From contig JAHEAK010000027.1 in the NCBI GenBank assembly GCA_024642805.1, positions 1-17,179 of the forward strand: a DNA stretch of 17,179 nucleotides, given 5' to 3'. Shown here in pieces: positions 1 through 6,115 of this stretch. Numbering within the stretch: the stretch's first letter is position 1; each line of letters begins with the position of its first letter. A program made the position numbers and the translations under genes. The notes under the pieces are model-generated. The model searched no databases, had not been told where the DNA came from, and worked only from the letters and a program-made list of their open reading frames with translations. This stretch comes from Kofleriaceae bacterium (GTDB taxonomy: Bacteria > Myxococcota_A > Polyangia > Haliangiales > Haliangiaceae).

Positions 1-910
1 TCTGGTTGGCGTCGAGATCTGTGCTGACGGTGCCACGCCCGAAGATTTCCTGCCCGCCGGGCCAGTTGTGCCCGCCACCGGCAACGGTGCACAGACCGAG
101 AGGCGCGTCGCAGCCGCTGTAGCGCACACAACTGGTGTCGCCTTGCTCGAAGAAGACCGTCGGCTCGGCGCTATCACAGTGCATGCGCTCACTCCAGCCG
201 GCCATGGAATCGTCGACCGATGGAAAGCCGAGCGCAAAGTTGCCGTCGTAGGGCACGACCAGATCGCCTGTGCCATGAATCTGCAAGATGGGCACGGCGC
301 GGGTCGGCTCGCAGCTGCTCATGCCCATGACACCCGCCACCGGCGCGATGCCAGCAATCTTGTCGCTCAGCTCACAGGCGAGGCGGTGACTGAGAAATCC
401 ACCATTGGAATAGCCGACGGCGTAGACCTTGCTGAGATCGACGCAAGCAAGGGCGGCAACCTCTTCGATCACGCGCTCGGTGAATTCGACGTCCATCTTG
501 CCAAGGGTCGCCGCGGTTCCGCAACAGGCACCCGCATTCCAACCGAGAAGTGCGCCAGTGCCTTCGGGATAGGCGACGACGTAGCCATTGGCGACGGCGT
601 GCTCGCTCATGCCGCTTATCTCTTCTTGAAATTCCGGTCCGTCGGAGTAGCCATGAAAATTGATTACCAGCGGCACCGGGCTGGTTGGCATCTCGCTTGG
701 CCCGGCCAGAAAGACCTTGCGCGTGTCGCCATCGAAGTCGATGTCGAGCTCGCGAGGCAGTTCGTGGCTCGTGCACGCGGGCATGGCATCGGCCGTGGGC
801 GAAGCATCGACGAGTTCATCGGTTCCGCCATCGCCATCGCCATCTGGCACCGCTCCGCTGTCACTGCCACAAGACCAGAGTGCAAAAACGCAGAGGATGG
901 AAGCTCGCAT
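1..910 (-). CDS. LpqC-like PHB depolymerase/feruloyl esterase family lipoprotein, 3' end cut off
   Basis: A secreted alpha/beta-hydrolase esterase; 303 residues are visible and the C-terminus lies beyond the left edge. Visible landmarks are the nucleophile motif GYSNGG (Ser168), the acid loop IHGTGD (Asp216) before VPYDG, and the catalytic-His motif GGGHNWPGG (His281). The conserved GWNAGACCG segment lies near residue 123. These are hallmarks of the LpqC/polyhydroxybutyrate depolymerase family, which hydrolyses polyester or feruloyl-type esters. The natural end is probably only a few dozen residues further on. The N-terminus is a very short hydrophobic stretch ending in LWSC (Cys14), followed by an Asp/Gly-rich spacer, suggesting a lipoprotein, although Trp at the -2 position of the lipobox is unusual. 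The ATG at 910 follows the stop of the LPMO-like gene by one base, and AGG within that gene's last codons can serve as its ribosome binding site, so the two are probably co-translated. The exact substrate cannot be told from sequence. Confidence 0.88.
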   Translation of the reverse strand, partial: MRASILCVFALWSCGSDSGAVPDGDGDGGTDELVDASPTADAMPACTSHELPRELDIDFDGDTRKVFLAGPSEMPTSPVPLVINFHGYSDGPEFQEEISGMSEHAVANGYVVAYPEGTGALLGWNAGACCGTAATLGKMDVEFTERVIEEVAALACVDLSKVYAVGYSNGGFLSHRLACELSDKIAGIAPVAGVMGMSSCEPTRAVPILQIHGTGDLVVPYDGNFALGFPSVDDSMAGWSERMHCDSAEPTVFFEQGDTSCVRYSGCDAPLGLCTVAGGGHNWPGGQEIFGRGTVSTDLDANQ

Positions 911-911
911 G

Positions 912-1580
912 CTACCTGCGGGCGTACGCCCGACGGCGGCGAATTGCAAGGGCCGAGAAGGCCAGCAGGCCCAGACCCGCCAGAGCACTGCTGCTGCCAC
1001 TGGAATTGCAACCTCCCGTGCTCGCTCCTCCACCACCGCCTCCGCCCCCGCTGTCGCCGCCAGCGTCGCTGCCAGTGCCATCGCCGCCCGCGTCGGCCTC
1101 GCCCGGTGCGGAGTTCGACAGCACGATGTCGGCGCACTGATAGTAGAACGAATTGTAGGGCACGTTGGTGGTCATGATCTGCATCAGCTGCAATGTGCAG
1201 TTGTCGCACTCGACATCGGGCAGGGTCACGGCTTGGGTGTAACGACCTCCGCCGCTGCGATCGACGATTTGATCGACGAGCACACTTGGAAAGTTGTCAT
1301 CCGGAGTCACGGGATTGGGAAAGTCGTCGTCGCCATCGAGATCGAAGGCGATGCGATAGTGCCCGACGTGATCGACGGTCTCGTCCCAGGTCACGGTGAT
1401 GGTCTGTCCTGGCGCGAAGGTCTGTGCCGGTCCCCGAACGCTGCCGGTGGTTCCACAAGGACCTTGTTTTTGCGAGCTGCTGCGCGCGCTCGGCGAGTCG
1501 AGGGCGATGTGCGCGTCAGCCGTGCTCGAAACAACGAAGGCACTGCTGAGACAGAGGGCGAGCAGATGGGTTTTGCGCAT
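912..1580 (-). CDS. SCE4755-type polysaccharide monooxygenase-like protein with MYXO-CTERM-like anchor
   Basis: This 222-residue exported protein has an N-terminal signal peptide (1-23, ending STADA). Cleavage there would expose His24 as the mature N-terminus, as needed for the copper histidine brace of lytic polysaccharide monooxygenases. The second brace His is likely His74 in the HVGHYRIAFD segment (His71 also present). A paired-Cys segment (CDNC, 125-128) and YYQCAD (146-151) complete the core. Residues about 161-187 are a Gly/Asp/Ser linker, and 188-222 look like a MYXO-CTERM sorting tail: GGC, a hydrophobic stretch, then RRRR. LPMOs oxidatively cleave chitin or cellulose; activity here is inferred, and the substrate is unknown. 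The ATG at 1580 has GAGG a few bases upstream; a TTG three codons earlier is less likely because it would place that site inside the gene. It is the first gene of a unit with the esterase. Confidence 0.85.
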   Translation of the reverse strand: MRKTHLLALCLSSAFVVSSTADAHIALDSPSARSSSQKQGPCGTTGSVRGPAQTFAPGQTITVTWDETVDHVGHYRIAFDLDGDDDFPNPVTPDDNFPSVLVDQIVDRSGGGRYTQAVTLPDVECDNCTLQLMQIMTTNVPYNSFYYQCADIVLSNSAPGEADAGGDGTGSDAGGDSGGGGGGGGASTGGCNSSGSSSALAGLGLLAFSALAIRRRRAYARR

Positions 1581-1607
1581 GTACCTCAAGCGTACCCAAA
1601 ATCGACC

Positions 1608-1629
1608 ACAGATAGGTCACGGCATCTGT
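1608..1629. promoter_or_regulatory. Short dyad in the divergent LPMO/pepF intergenic region
   Basis: ACAGAT at 1608-1613 is mirrored by ATCTGT at 1624-1629 with a 10-base spacer. It sits between the divergent LPMO-like gene and the peptidase gene, where promoters for both must lie. Six-base arms can occur by chance, so this is only a candidate operator; no convincing sigma-70 -35/-10 pair was found around it. Confidence 0.2.
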
Positions 1630-1663
1630 CACTGTTCCAGCCTTCCGCTAGTGGAGCGCACAC

Positions 1664-1696
1664 ATGGCGTGTATGGTCGCACCATGGCCGACATGA
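1664..1696 (+). CDS. Possible 10-codon leader ORF overlapping the start of the peptidase gene
   Basis: ATG at 1664 is preceded by GGAG (1653-1656) at a 7-base spacing, the best ribosome binding site in this leader. The frame encodes MACMVAPWPT and stops at TGA 1694-1696. That stop overlaps an in-frame ATG of the peptidase gene at 1693 in an ATGA arrangement. The peptidase ATGs at 1684 and 1693 have no good site of their own at normal spacing. This would fit translational coupling of the peptidase to a leader. Alternatively the same GGAG serves a GTG at 1669 in the peptidase frame, giving a slightly longer N-terminus and no leader. Confidence 0.25.
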   Translation: MACMVAPWPT

Positions 1697-3486
1697 AACA
1701 GCAGCCCGACTGGGACATGAGCACCTATTTCGCCGCCATTGGCGCGCCCGAGTACCAGGCCTTCGTCAACAAGCTAGGAACCGATATCGGCGCGCTGGCT
1801 GGCGATCTCAACCAGGCAGCCGCCATCTCACCGACGACGATTGGCCTGTGGGCGGCACTCTTGCTGCGCGTAGAAGACATCTCTCGCCGCGGCACGCACC
1901 TAAGCTCCTACTACGATTGCATGGGCTCCGCCGATTCGCGGGACGATGAGGTCAAGCGCGACGCGGCCAAGCACGCAACCACCAGCGCCGGCATCGACAA
2001 ACTCTTTGTCCTCTCCAAGGCCCGTCTTGCTGTCGTCTCGGGTCAAGACTTCGACGCACTACTTGCGGATGCGGCGCTCGCAGGCGCTGGCCACTTTCTC
2101 GAACGACTTCGTCAGGAGGCCAAGCTCTCGATGGCCGCCGAGCTTGAGGAACTGAGCGCCGATCTCAGTGTGGACGGATTGTCAGCATGGGGACGTCTCT
2201 ACGATCAGGTCTCGGGAACTCTCAGCTTCGAGCTCGAGCTTGAGGGCGAAGAGACCCAGACCTTGCCTGTGTCGATGACGCGCAGCTTGCTCGAGGACGC
2301 GAGCCCGCTGGTTCGCGAGGCCGCGCAACGAGGATCGGCGAGCGCATGGGACAGCGTGGCTCCCACCATCGCCGCTTGCCTCAACGCCATCTCCGGCACC
2401 CGCCTCACTCTCTACCAACGGCGCGGCGTGGAGCACTACCTCCAGCCCGCCCTCTTCGATGCCGCCATCTCGCGCCAGACTCTCGATTGTATGTTGCAGG
2501 TGGTGCGCGACAAGCAAGCGCTGCCGCAAGCCTACCTCAAGCGCAAGGCCAGCCTCTTGGGCATGGAGCGCCTCGGTTTCGCCGACTTGATGGCGCCGCT
2601 TGCGGGCGACGGCGACAATCGGGTGAGCTGGGAAGAGGGTCGCGACATGGTGCAGAGCTGCTTTGCGAGCAGCTACCCAGGTCTGGCCGAGCTCTCGAGC
2701 AAGGCCTTCGCGGAGCGCTGGATCGATCACGCGCCACGCCCAGGCAAGCGGCCAGGAGGTTTCTGCTCGAGCTCGCAGATCACGGGGCAAAGTCGCATCT
2801 TCATGACCTTCAACGGCGGCATGGGCGACGTGCAGACCCTTGCGCACGAGCTTGGCCACTGCTTCCACTCCTATCTCCTGCGCGCAGAGCGACCATGGGC
2901 GGCCGCCTATCCCATGACCCTTGCCGAGACCGCCTCGACCTTTGCCGAGAACCTGGTCACGCACGCGACGCTTTCAAATCCGACGACTAGCAAGGCCGAG
3001 CGCCTGCGCATTCTCGATCAGCGCTTGCAGCATGCCAGTGCCTTCATGCTCAATATTCCGATGCGCTTCGACTTCGAGTCGGAGGTCTATGAGAGGCGCG
3101 GCCAGGGCGAGCTGAGCGTGAGTGCCTTCAAGGAGATCATGCTCGAGGCCCAGCGCAAGAACTACGGAGACAGCCTCGATCCAGAGCGCCTCGACCCCTG
3201 GTTCTGGGCCTCCAAGCTGCACTTCTATATCACCGAGCTCAGCTTCTACAACTTCCCCTACACCTTCGGCTACCTGTTCAGCATGGGCATCTTTGCGCGT
3301 TTTCTGGCCGAGGGCGCCGCCTTTCTTCCTCGCTACGAACAACTCTTACTGCGAACCGGCAGCGCGCCCGCCGAGACCGTCGCGATGGAAGCCCTCGGCG
3401 TCGACCTGGAGAAGCCCGAGTTCTGGGCAGCCTCCATCGCGCTTGTCGAGCAGGACTGGCAACAGTTCCAGGAGCTGTGTGAGTAA
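1684..3486 (+). CDS. pepF: M3 family oligoendopeptidase F
   Basis: A cytosolic zinc metallopeptidase of 600 residues, the usual length for PepF/M3B, which degrades oligopeptides. The active site HELGH is at residues 388-392 within AHELGHCFHSYLL; Glu415 in the AETASTFAENL segment is the expected third zinc ligand. Other family landmarks are GGFCSSS around 357 and FNGGMGDVQTLAHE before the metal site. The C-terminal FYNFPYTFGYLFSMG segment is the typical substrate-binding end of the family. I chose the ATG at 1684; 1693 (ATGAAACAG) and GTG 1669 are alternatives, because no ribosome binding site sits at ideal spacing (see the leader ORF). The open frame continues further upstream, but that part overlaps the divergent promoter region and the LPMO-like gene, and looks non-coding. 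The downstream DUF1697 gene overlaps its stop by one base. Confidence 0.95.
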   Translation: MADMKQQPDWDMSTYFAAIGAPEYQAFVNKLGTDIGALAGDLNQAAAISPTTIGLWAALLLRVEDISRRGTHLSSYYDCMGSADSRDDEVKRDAAKHATTSAGIDKLFVLSKARLAVVSGQDFDALLADAALAGAGHFLERLRQEAKLSMAAELEELSADLSVDGLSAWGRLYDQVSGTLSFELELEGEETQTLPVSMTRSLLEDASPLVREAAQRGSASAWDSVAPTIAACLNAISGTRLTLYQRRGVEHYLQPALFDAAISRQTLDCMLQVVRDKQALPQAYLKRKASLLGMERLGFADLMAPLAGDGDNRVSWEEGRDMVQSCFASSYPGLAELSSKAFAERWIDHAPRPGKRPGGFCSSSQITGQSRIFMTFNGGMGDVQTLAHELGHCFHSYLLRAERPWAAAYPMTLAETASTFAENLVTHATLSNPTTSKAERLRILDQRLQHASAFMLNIPMRFDFESEVYERRGQGELSVSAFKEIMLEAQRKNYGDSLDPERLDPWFWASKLHFYITELSFYNFPYTFGYLFSMGIFARFLAEGAAFLPRYEQLLLRTGSAPAETVAMEALGVDLEKPEFWAASIALVEQDWQQFQELCE

Positions 3487-4040
3487 TGGGGGGTCGCAGA
3501 AGCCAAGGAGCCGGCCGCTTCGTTGCGCTCATGCGCGGGGTCAACGTCGGTGGCAACAACCTCGTGAACATGAAGGCTGTGGTGCACATGTTCCAATCGG
3601 TCGGCTGCAGCGACGTGGAGAGCTACCTGCAGAGCGGCAACATCGTGTTTAGCGCCGGCCCGATTCTGGCCCAACGAGCCCCGGCAATGGTCTCGCAATT
3701 GATCCACAAGGAGTTTGGCTTTGCGGTGCCCATGGTCGTGCGTTCTGGCGCTGAGCTGCAGGCTCTGGCTGGTGCCAACCCATTCCTGACGCTGGCCTCC
3801 GAGGCCCGCTACCTGATGTTTCTTGCCCAGCTACCCAGCGAGCACCAGGTGGCCAAGCTCGATACCAAGCGCTCACCGCCTGACGCCTTCGCGGTCTGCG
3901 GAGCCAACGTCTTCCTCTACCTTCCGAACGGGGCTGCTCGCACCAAGCTCAACACCAGCTACTTCGATCGCGCGCTCTCGACCACAAGCACCGTGCGCAA
4001 CTGGAACACGGTGCAAAAGTTAGTCGAGCTGAGCGCGTAG
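3486..4040 (+). CDS. DUF1697 family protein
   Basis: A 184-residue cytosolic protein of unknown function. The signature is clear: RFVALMRGVNVGGNN near the N-terminus, then MKAVVHMFQSVGC and the conserved YLQSGNIVF, all matching the start of DUF1697. The C-terminal part (KLNTSYFDRAL, then the RNWNTVQKL segment) also matches the family's end, so the gene is complete. The start codon overlaps the pepF stop as TAATG, and AGGAG inside the end of pepF lies nine bases before the ATG, so translation is coupled to pepF. The biochemical role of the family is not established, and the pairing with a peptidase does not by itself reveal it. Confidence 0.9.
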   Translation: MGGRRSQGAGRFVALMRGVNVGGNNLVNMKAVVHMFQSVGCSDVESYLQSGNIVFSAGPILAQRAPAMVSQLIHKEFGFAVPMVVRSGAELQALAGANPFLTLASEARYLMFLAQLPSEHQVAKLDTKRSPPDAFAVCGANVFLYLPNGAARTKLNTSYFDRALSTTSTVRNWNTVQKLVELSA

Positions 4041-4079
4041 CTCGCTGGGCACAGCTGTGGGCTGCAGGACTAGTGCGTG

Positions 4080-4790
4080 CTAACCGTAGGTGCGCTCGAG
4101 ATACGCTACGATATCGTCTGATTCGTACATCTGCGTGCCGGTGTTGGCGTCGATGAGATATGGCACCATCATCTTGCCACCGGCCTGCACCAGCTCAGGA
4201 CGGCGCTGGCTGCCGCGAGCGACGTTCTTGATGTGGCAGTCGAGATCGAGGGCGCACAGGGCTTCGCGCACTTTCCGACAGTAGGGCGATGCCTCGAAAT
4301 TGTAGAGCACCAGTGTGGTCTCTGGCCTGGTTTTGGACCTGTTGGTGCTCGACGAGACTCGGCCACCGCGGGGGCGCGTTGCACTGGCGATCATCGCGGC
4401 GGCGGTGTTGGCTGGCGCTATGGCGCGCCACACTCGCTTTCGTCCCTGGCCGTAGGTCGCATGCAAGTAGTCGATGATGTCCTCACTCTCATACATCGAC
4501 TCGCCGGTGTTGGGATCGAAGAGAAAGGGATACTGTTCCTTGCCACCGATACGCATGGCGTCGGGACGCTTGCTGGATCCGCGAGCTGAGCTACGAGAGA
4601 TGTACTCCAGATCCAGCTCGCTCAGCGTCTCGCGCACCTTCTTGCAGTAGGGGCAGGATTCAAACTCGTAGAGCTCGAGGGTCTTTTCAGGCTGCTTTTT
4701 GCCAGCATGACGAACAAAGGTGCCGCGACCGGCCCGCAATACGGATACGGCGAGGGAGCTGGCGTTGTTGAGGGAGGTGGGGATGTGCAT
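4080..4790 (-). CDS. Tandem glutaredoxin/GST N-terminal-domain protein
   Basis: A 236-residue protein containing two copies of a thioredoxin-fold glutaredoxin/GST-N domain. Domain 1 (about 36-113) has LELYEFESCPYCKKVRETL with CPYC at 46-49, the GG-K-PFLFDPNTG segment and MYESEDIIDYL. Domain 2 (about 157-236) repeats this as LVLYNFEASPYCRKVREAL, with SPYC at 168-171, then VPYLIDANTG and MYESDDIVAYL. A low-complexity linker of about 40 residues joins them. The fold binds glutathione or reduces disulfides; the first domain has a dithiol centre, while the second has lost its first Cys. It lacks the all-helical GST C-terminal domain. An export signal is not convincing: the N-terminus is only mildly hydrophobic. 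The ATG at 4790 has an AAGGA site five bases upstream. Transcription converges with the DUF1697 gene, leaving a 39-base gap. Confidence 0.87.
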   Translation of the reverse strand: MHIPTSLNNASSLAVSVLRAGRGTFVRHAGKKQPEKTLELYEFESCPYCKKVRETLSELDLEYISRSSARGSSKRPDAMRIGGKEQYPFLFDPNTGESMYESEDIIDYLHATYGQGRKRVWRAIAPANTAAAMIASATRPRGGRVSSSTNRSKTRPETTLVLYNFEASPYCRKVREALCALDLDCHIKNVARGSQRRPELVQAGGKMMVPYLIDANTGTQMYESDDIVAYLERTYG

Positions 4791-4832
4791 GAGATTCCTT
4801 GTAGATAGCGAAGGAGGCCGGTCGCGGCACGT

Positions 4833-4872
4833 TTTGATAGTTTGAAATATATCAAAGTGTCGAAGTTGTCAA
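4833..4872 (-). promoter_or_regulatory. AT-rich promoter with overlapping dyad for the tandem glutaredoxin gene
   Basis: Reading the minus strand, TTGACA (4872-4867) is a perfect -35 box and TATATT (4851-4846) a good -10 box, with a shortish 15-base spacer; a 17-base spacer to TATTTC is the alternative. The -10 lies inside a dyad with TTTGATA at 4833-4839 and TATCAAA at 4850-4856, and a nested TTTGA/TCAAA pair at 4841-4845/4852-4856. The stretch is strikingly AT-rich against a GC-rich background. A regulator bound there would block the promoter; which regulator is unknown. Confidence 0.6.
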
Positions 4873-4944
4873 GCAGCACTGGCAATTCGCCGCGAGCCTC
4901 GGCGCCTGTAGCTTCGCGCGCCAAGCCTCGCTCATGCGATGAGC

Positions 4945-6066
4945 TTAACGAAGCATCCAGGGATCGATATGACGCTCGCGGCCCTGACCGCTTGCTACCA
5001 GCTCCGCGCGCAATGCCGCTTCGATCTCGCGCTGAGCCTTTCGGCCCTCTTCGAAGAGTTTCCACTCGGCTTTGCCGCGCGGATCGTCACCACATGCCTT
5101 GGCCAAGGAGAGTACTTGCACCATCTCTTCGTAGGGTTCGAGGGTCCTAAGGTACTGCGCGTAGCGAGGCGTGCCGAGGGTCTCGCCCAGGTCGCCGTAG
5201 GAACTGTACGCGCCACTCTTGTGCAGCTCTACGCCGGTCGGTGCTGGATCGAAAATGCACATGAGAGAAACGAAGCCTCCCTCGACGAAGACCTCGTGTT
5301 TGTTGCGCCGCGGTTCGCGCCCAGTGGCAAGCTCGAGCCACTGCGCTTGCGTCGAGTCTTCGTTCAAGTGGTAGGTAGTCTCGCCGTCGAGCGCATGCCA
5401 CGGTCCCCACTTTTGATCTTCCTCCGAATAGGGATGCAGCGCCATGCGCACGCCTGCCCTGCCCTCGACCTGGTAGCAGACATTAGGCTCGGTGCGATAG
5501 TTGTACGACATCTTGAAGACCGGTTTGCCTTCGTCGTTGCTCGGCAGGCCGGTCACATCGAACATGGTCGTATGAAACCACGAGACCGGATCTCCGCTCT
5601 TGGACAAGAGCGTGCGATCGTGATGAAGAAAGACCCGCCGACTCAAATACTGGGGCGTCAAGATCCAGCGCAGTGCCTGACCTGGAACCGCACAACCGGC
5701 CAGAAATTGCTCGTCGCGCAAGAGCGGCAACTTGCCACGCGCTCGACTGGCCTTGGGCGAGAGGGCCAATGCGAGCTCCGTGCCTGGCTCTCCTTCCATC
5801 TGGGCAGCGAACCCGGCCGGCATGTACAGATGCGTGCCTGCCCGCAATTGCAGCGCCGGCAAGCTCTCGCTGCGCAGCTGCACAGAGCCGCGCAGCACCG
5901 AGAGCAGCGCACCGTGGTCACGAGCAGGCGTAAACAGAGACTTGCGAAGGAAGCGCACTCGCGTGAGGTCCAGGCCTTCCGGATGCACCTCATGCTGAAG
6001 GATGCTTGCGACTTCGAATGCGCCACCTTGCTCGGCTCGCCACTGGTTTTCGATGCGCTTTTCCAT
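4945..6066 (-). CDS. Cupin-like protein of unknown function
   Basis: A 373-residue protein with no signal peptide or membrane segment that I do not recognise as a named family. Residues about 48-105 resemble a cupin barrel: a segment around HGALLSVLRGSVQL, then an RAGTHLYMPAGFAAQM segment matching the second cupin motif G-x5-P-x-G. The His expected after PxG is missing, so any metal site there is incomplete. The middle part (about 150-260) contains His-rich strands (LHHDRTLL, SWFHTTMFD, YNYRTEPNVCYQVEG) that could form a second barrel. The C-terminal 80 residues (YEEMVQVLSLAKACGDD onward) look helical and charged. The ATG at 6066 lacks a strong Shine-Dalgarno sequence. It lies between two transcription units on the same strand, 49 bases downstream of the LDLa lipoprotein gene. 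A bicupin enzyme or sugar/acid-binding protein are both possible. Confidence 0.6.
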   Translation of the reverse strand: MEKRIENQWRAEQGGAFEVASILQHEVHPEGLDLTRVRFLRKSLFTPARDHGALLSVLRGSVQLRSESLPALQLRAGTHLYMPAGFAAQMEGEPGTELALALSPKASRARGKLPLLRDEQFLAGCAVPGQALRWILTPQYLSRRVFLHHDRTLLSKSGDPVSWFHTTMFDVTGLPSNDEGKPVFKMSYNYRTEPNVCYQVEGRAGVRMALHPYSEEDQKWGPWHALDGETTYHLNEDSTQAQWLELATGREPRRNKHEVFVEGGFVSLMCIFDPAPTGVELHKSGAYSSYGDLGETLGTPRYAQYLRTLEPYEEMVQVLSLAKACGDDPRGKAEWKLFEEGRKAQREIEAALRAELVASGQGRERHIDPWMLR

Positions 6067-6115
6067 GTCGCGAGTCTAGCAAAGGCCACGACGACTTTTT
6101 CAATCTGCGGCTGCG

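Noticed and set aside
68..1177. Long open plus-strand frame opposite the esterase and LPMO-like genes
   Set aside because: It lies antisense to two genes with clear catalytic motifs and shows low-complexity Arg/Pro/Ala composition typical of an out-of-phase frame in GC-rich DNA.
4050..4059. Perfect palindrome CACAGCTGTG between the convergent DUF1697 and glutaredoxin genes
   Set aside because: It has no loop and no T-run, so it cannot form a normal terminator hairpin, and ten-base palindromes occur by chance at this scale.
6075..6103. Possible promoter (TTGAAA and GCTAGA, minus strand) just before the cupin-like gene
   Set aside because: The -10 match is poor and the implied transcript would start within a few bases of the ATG; too weak to list as a feature.
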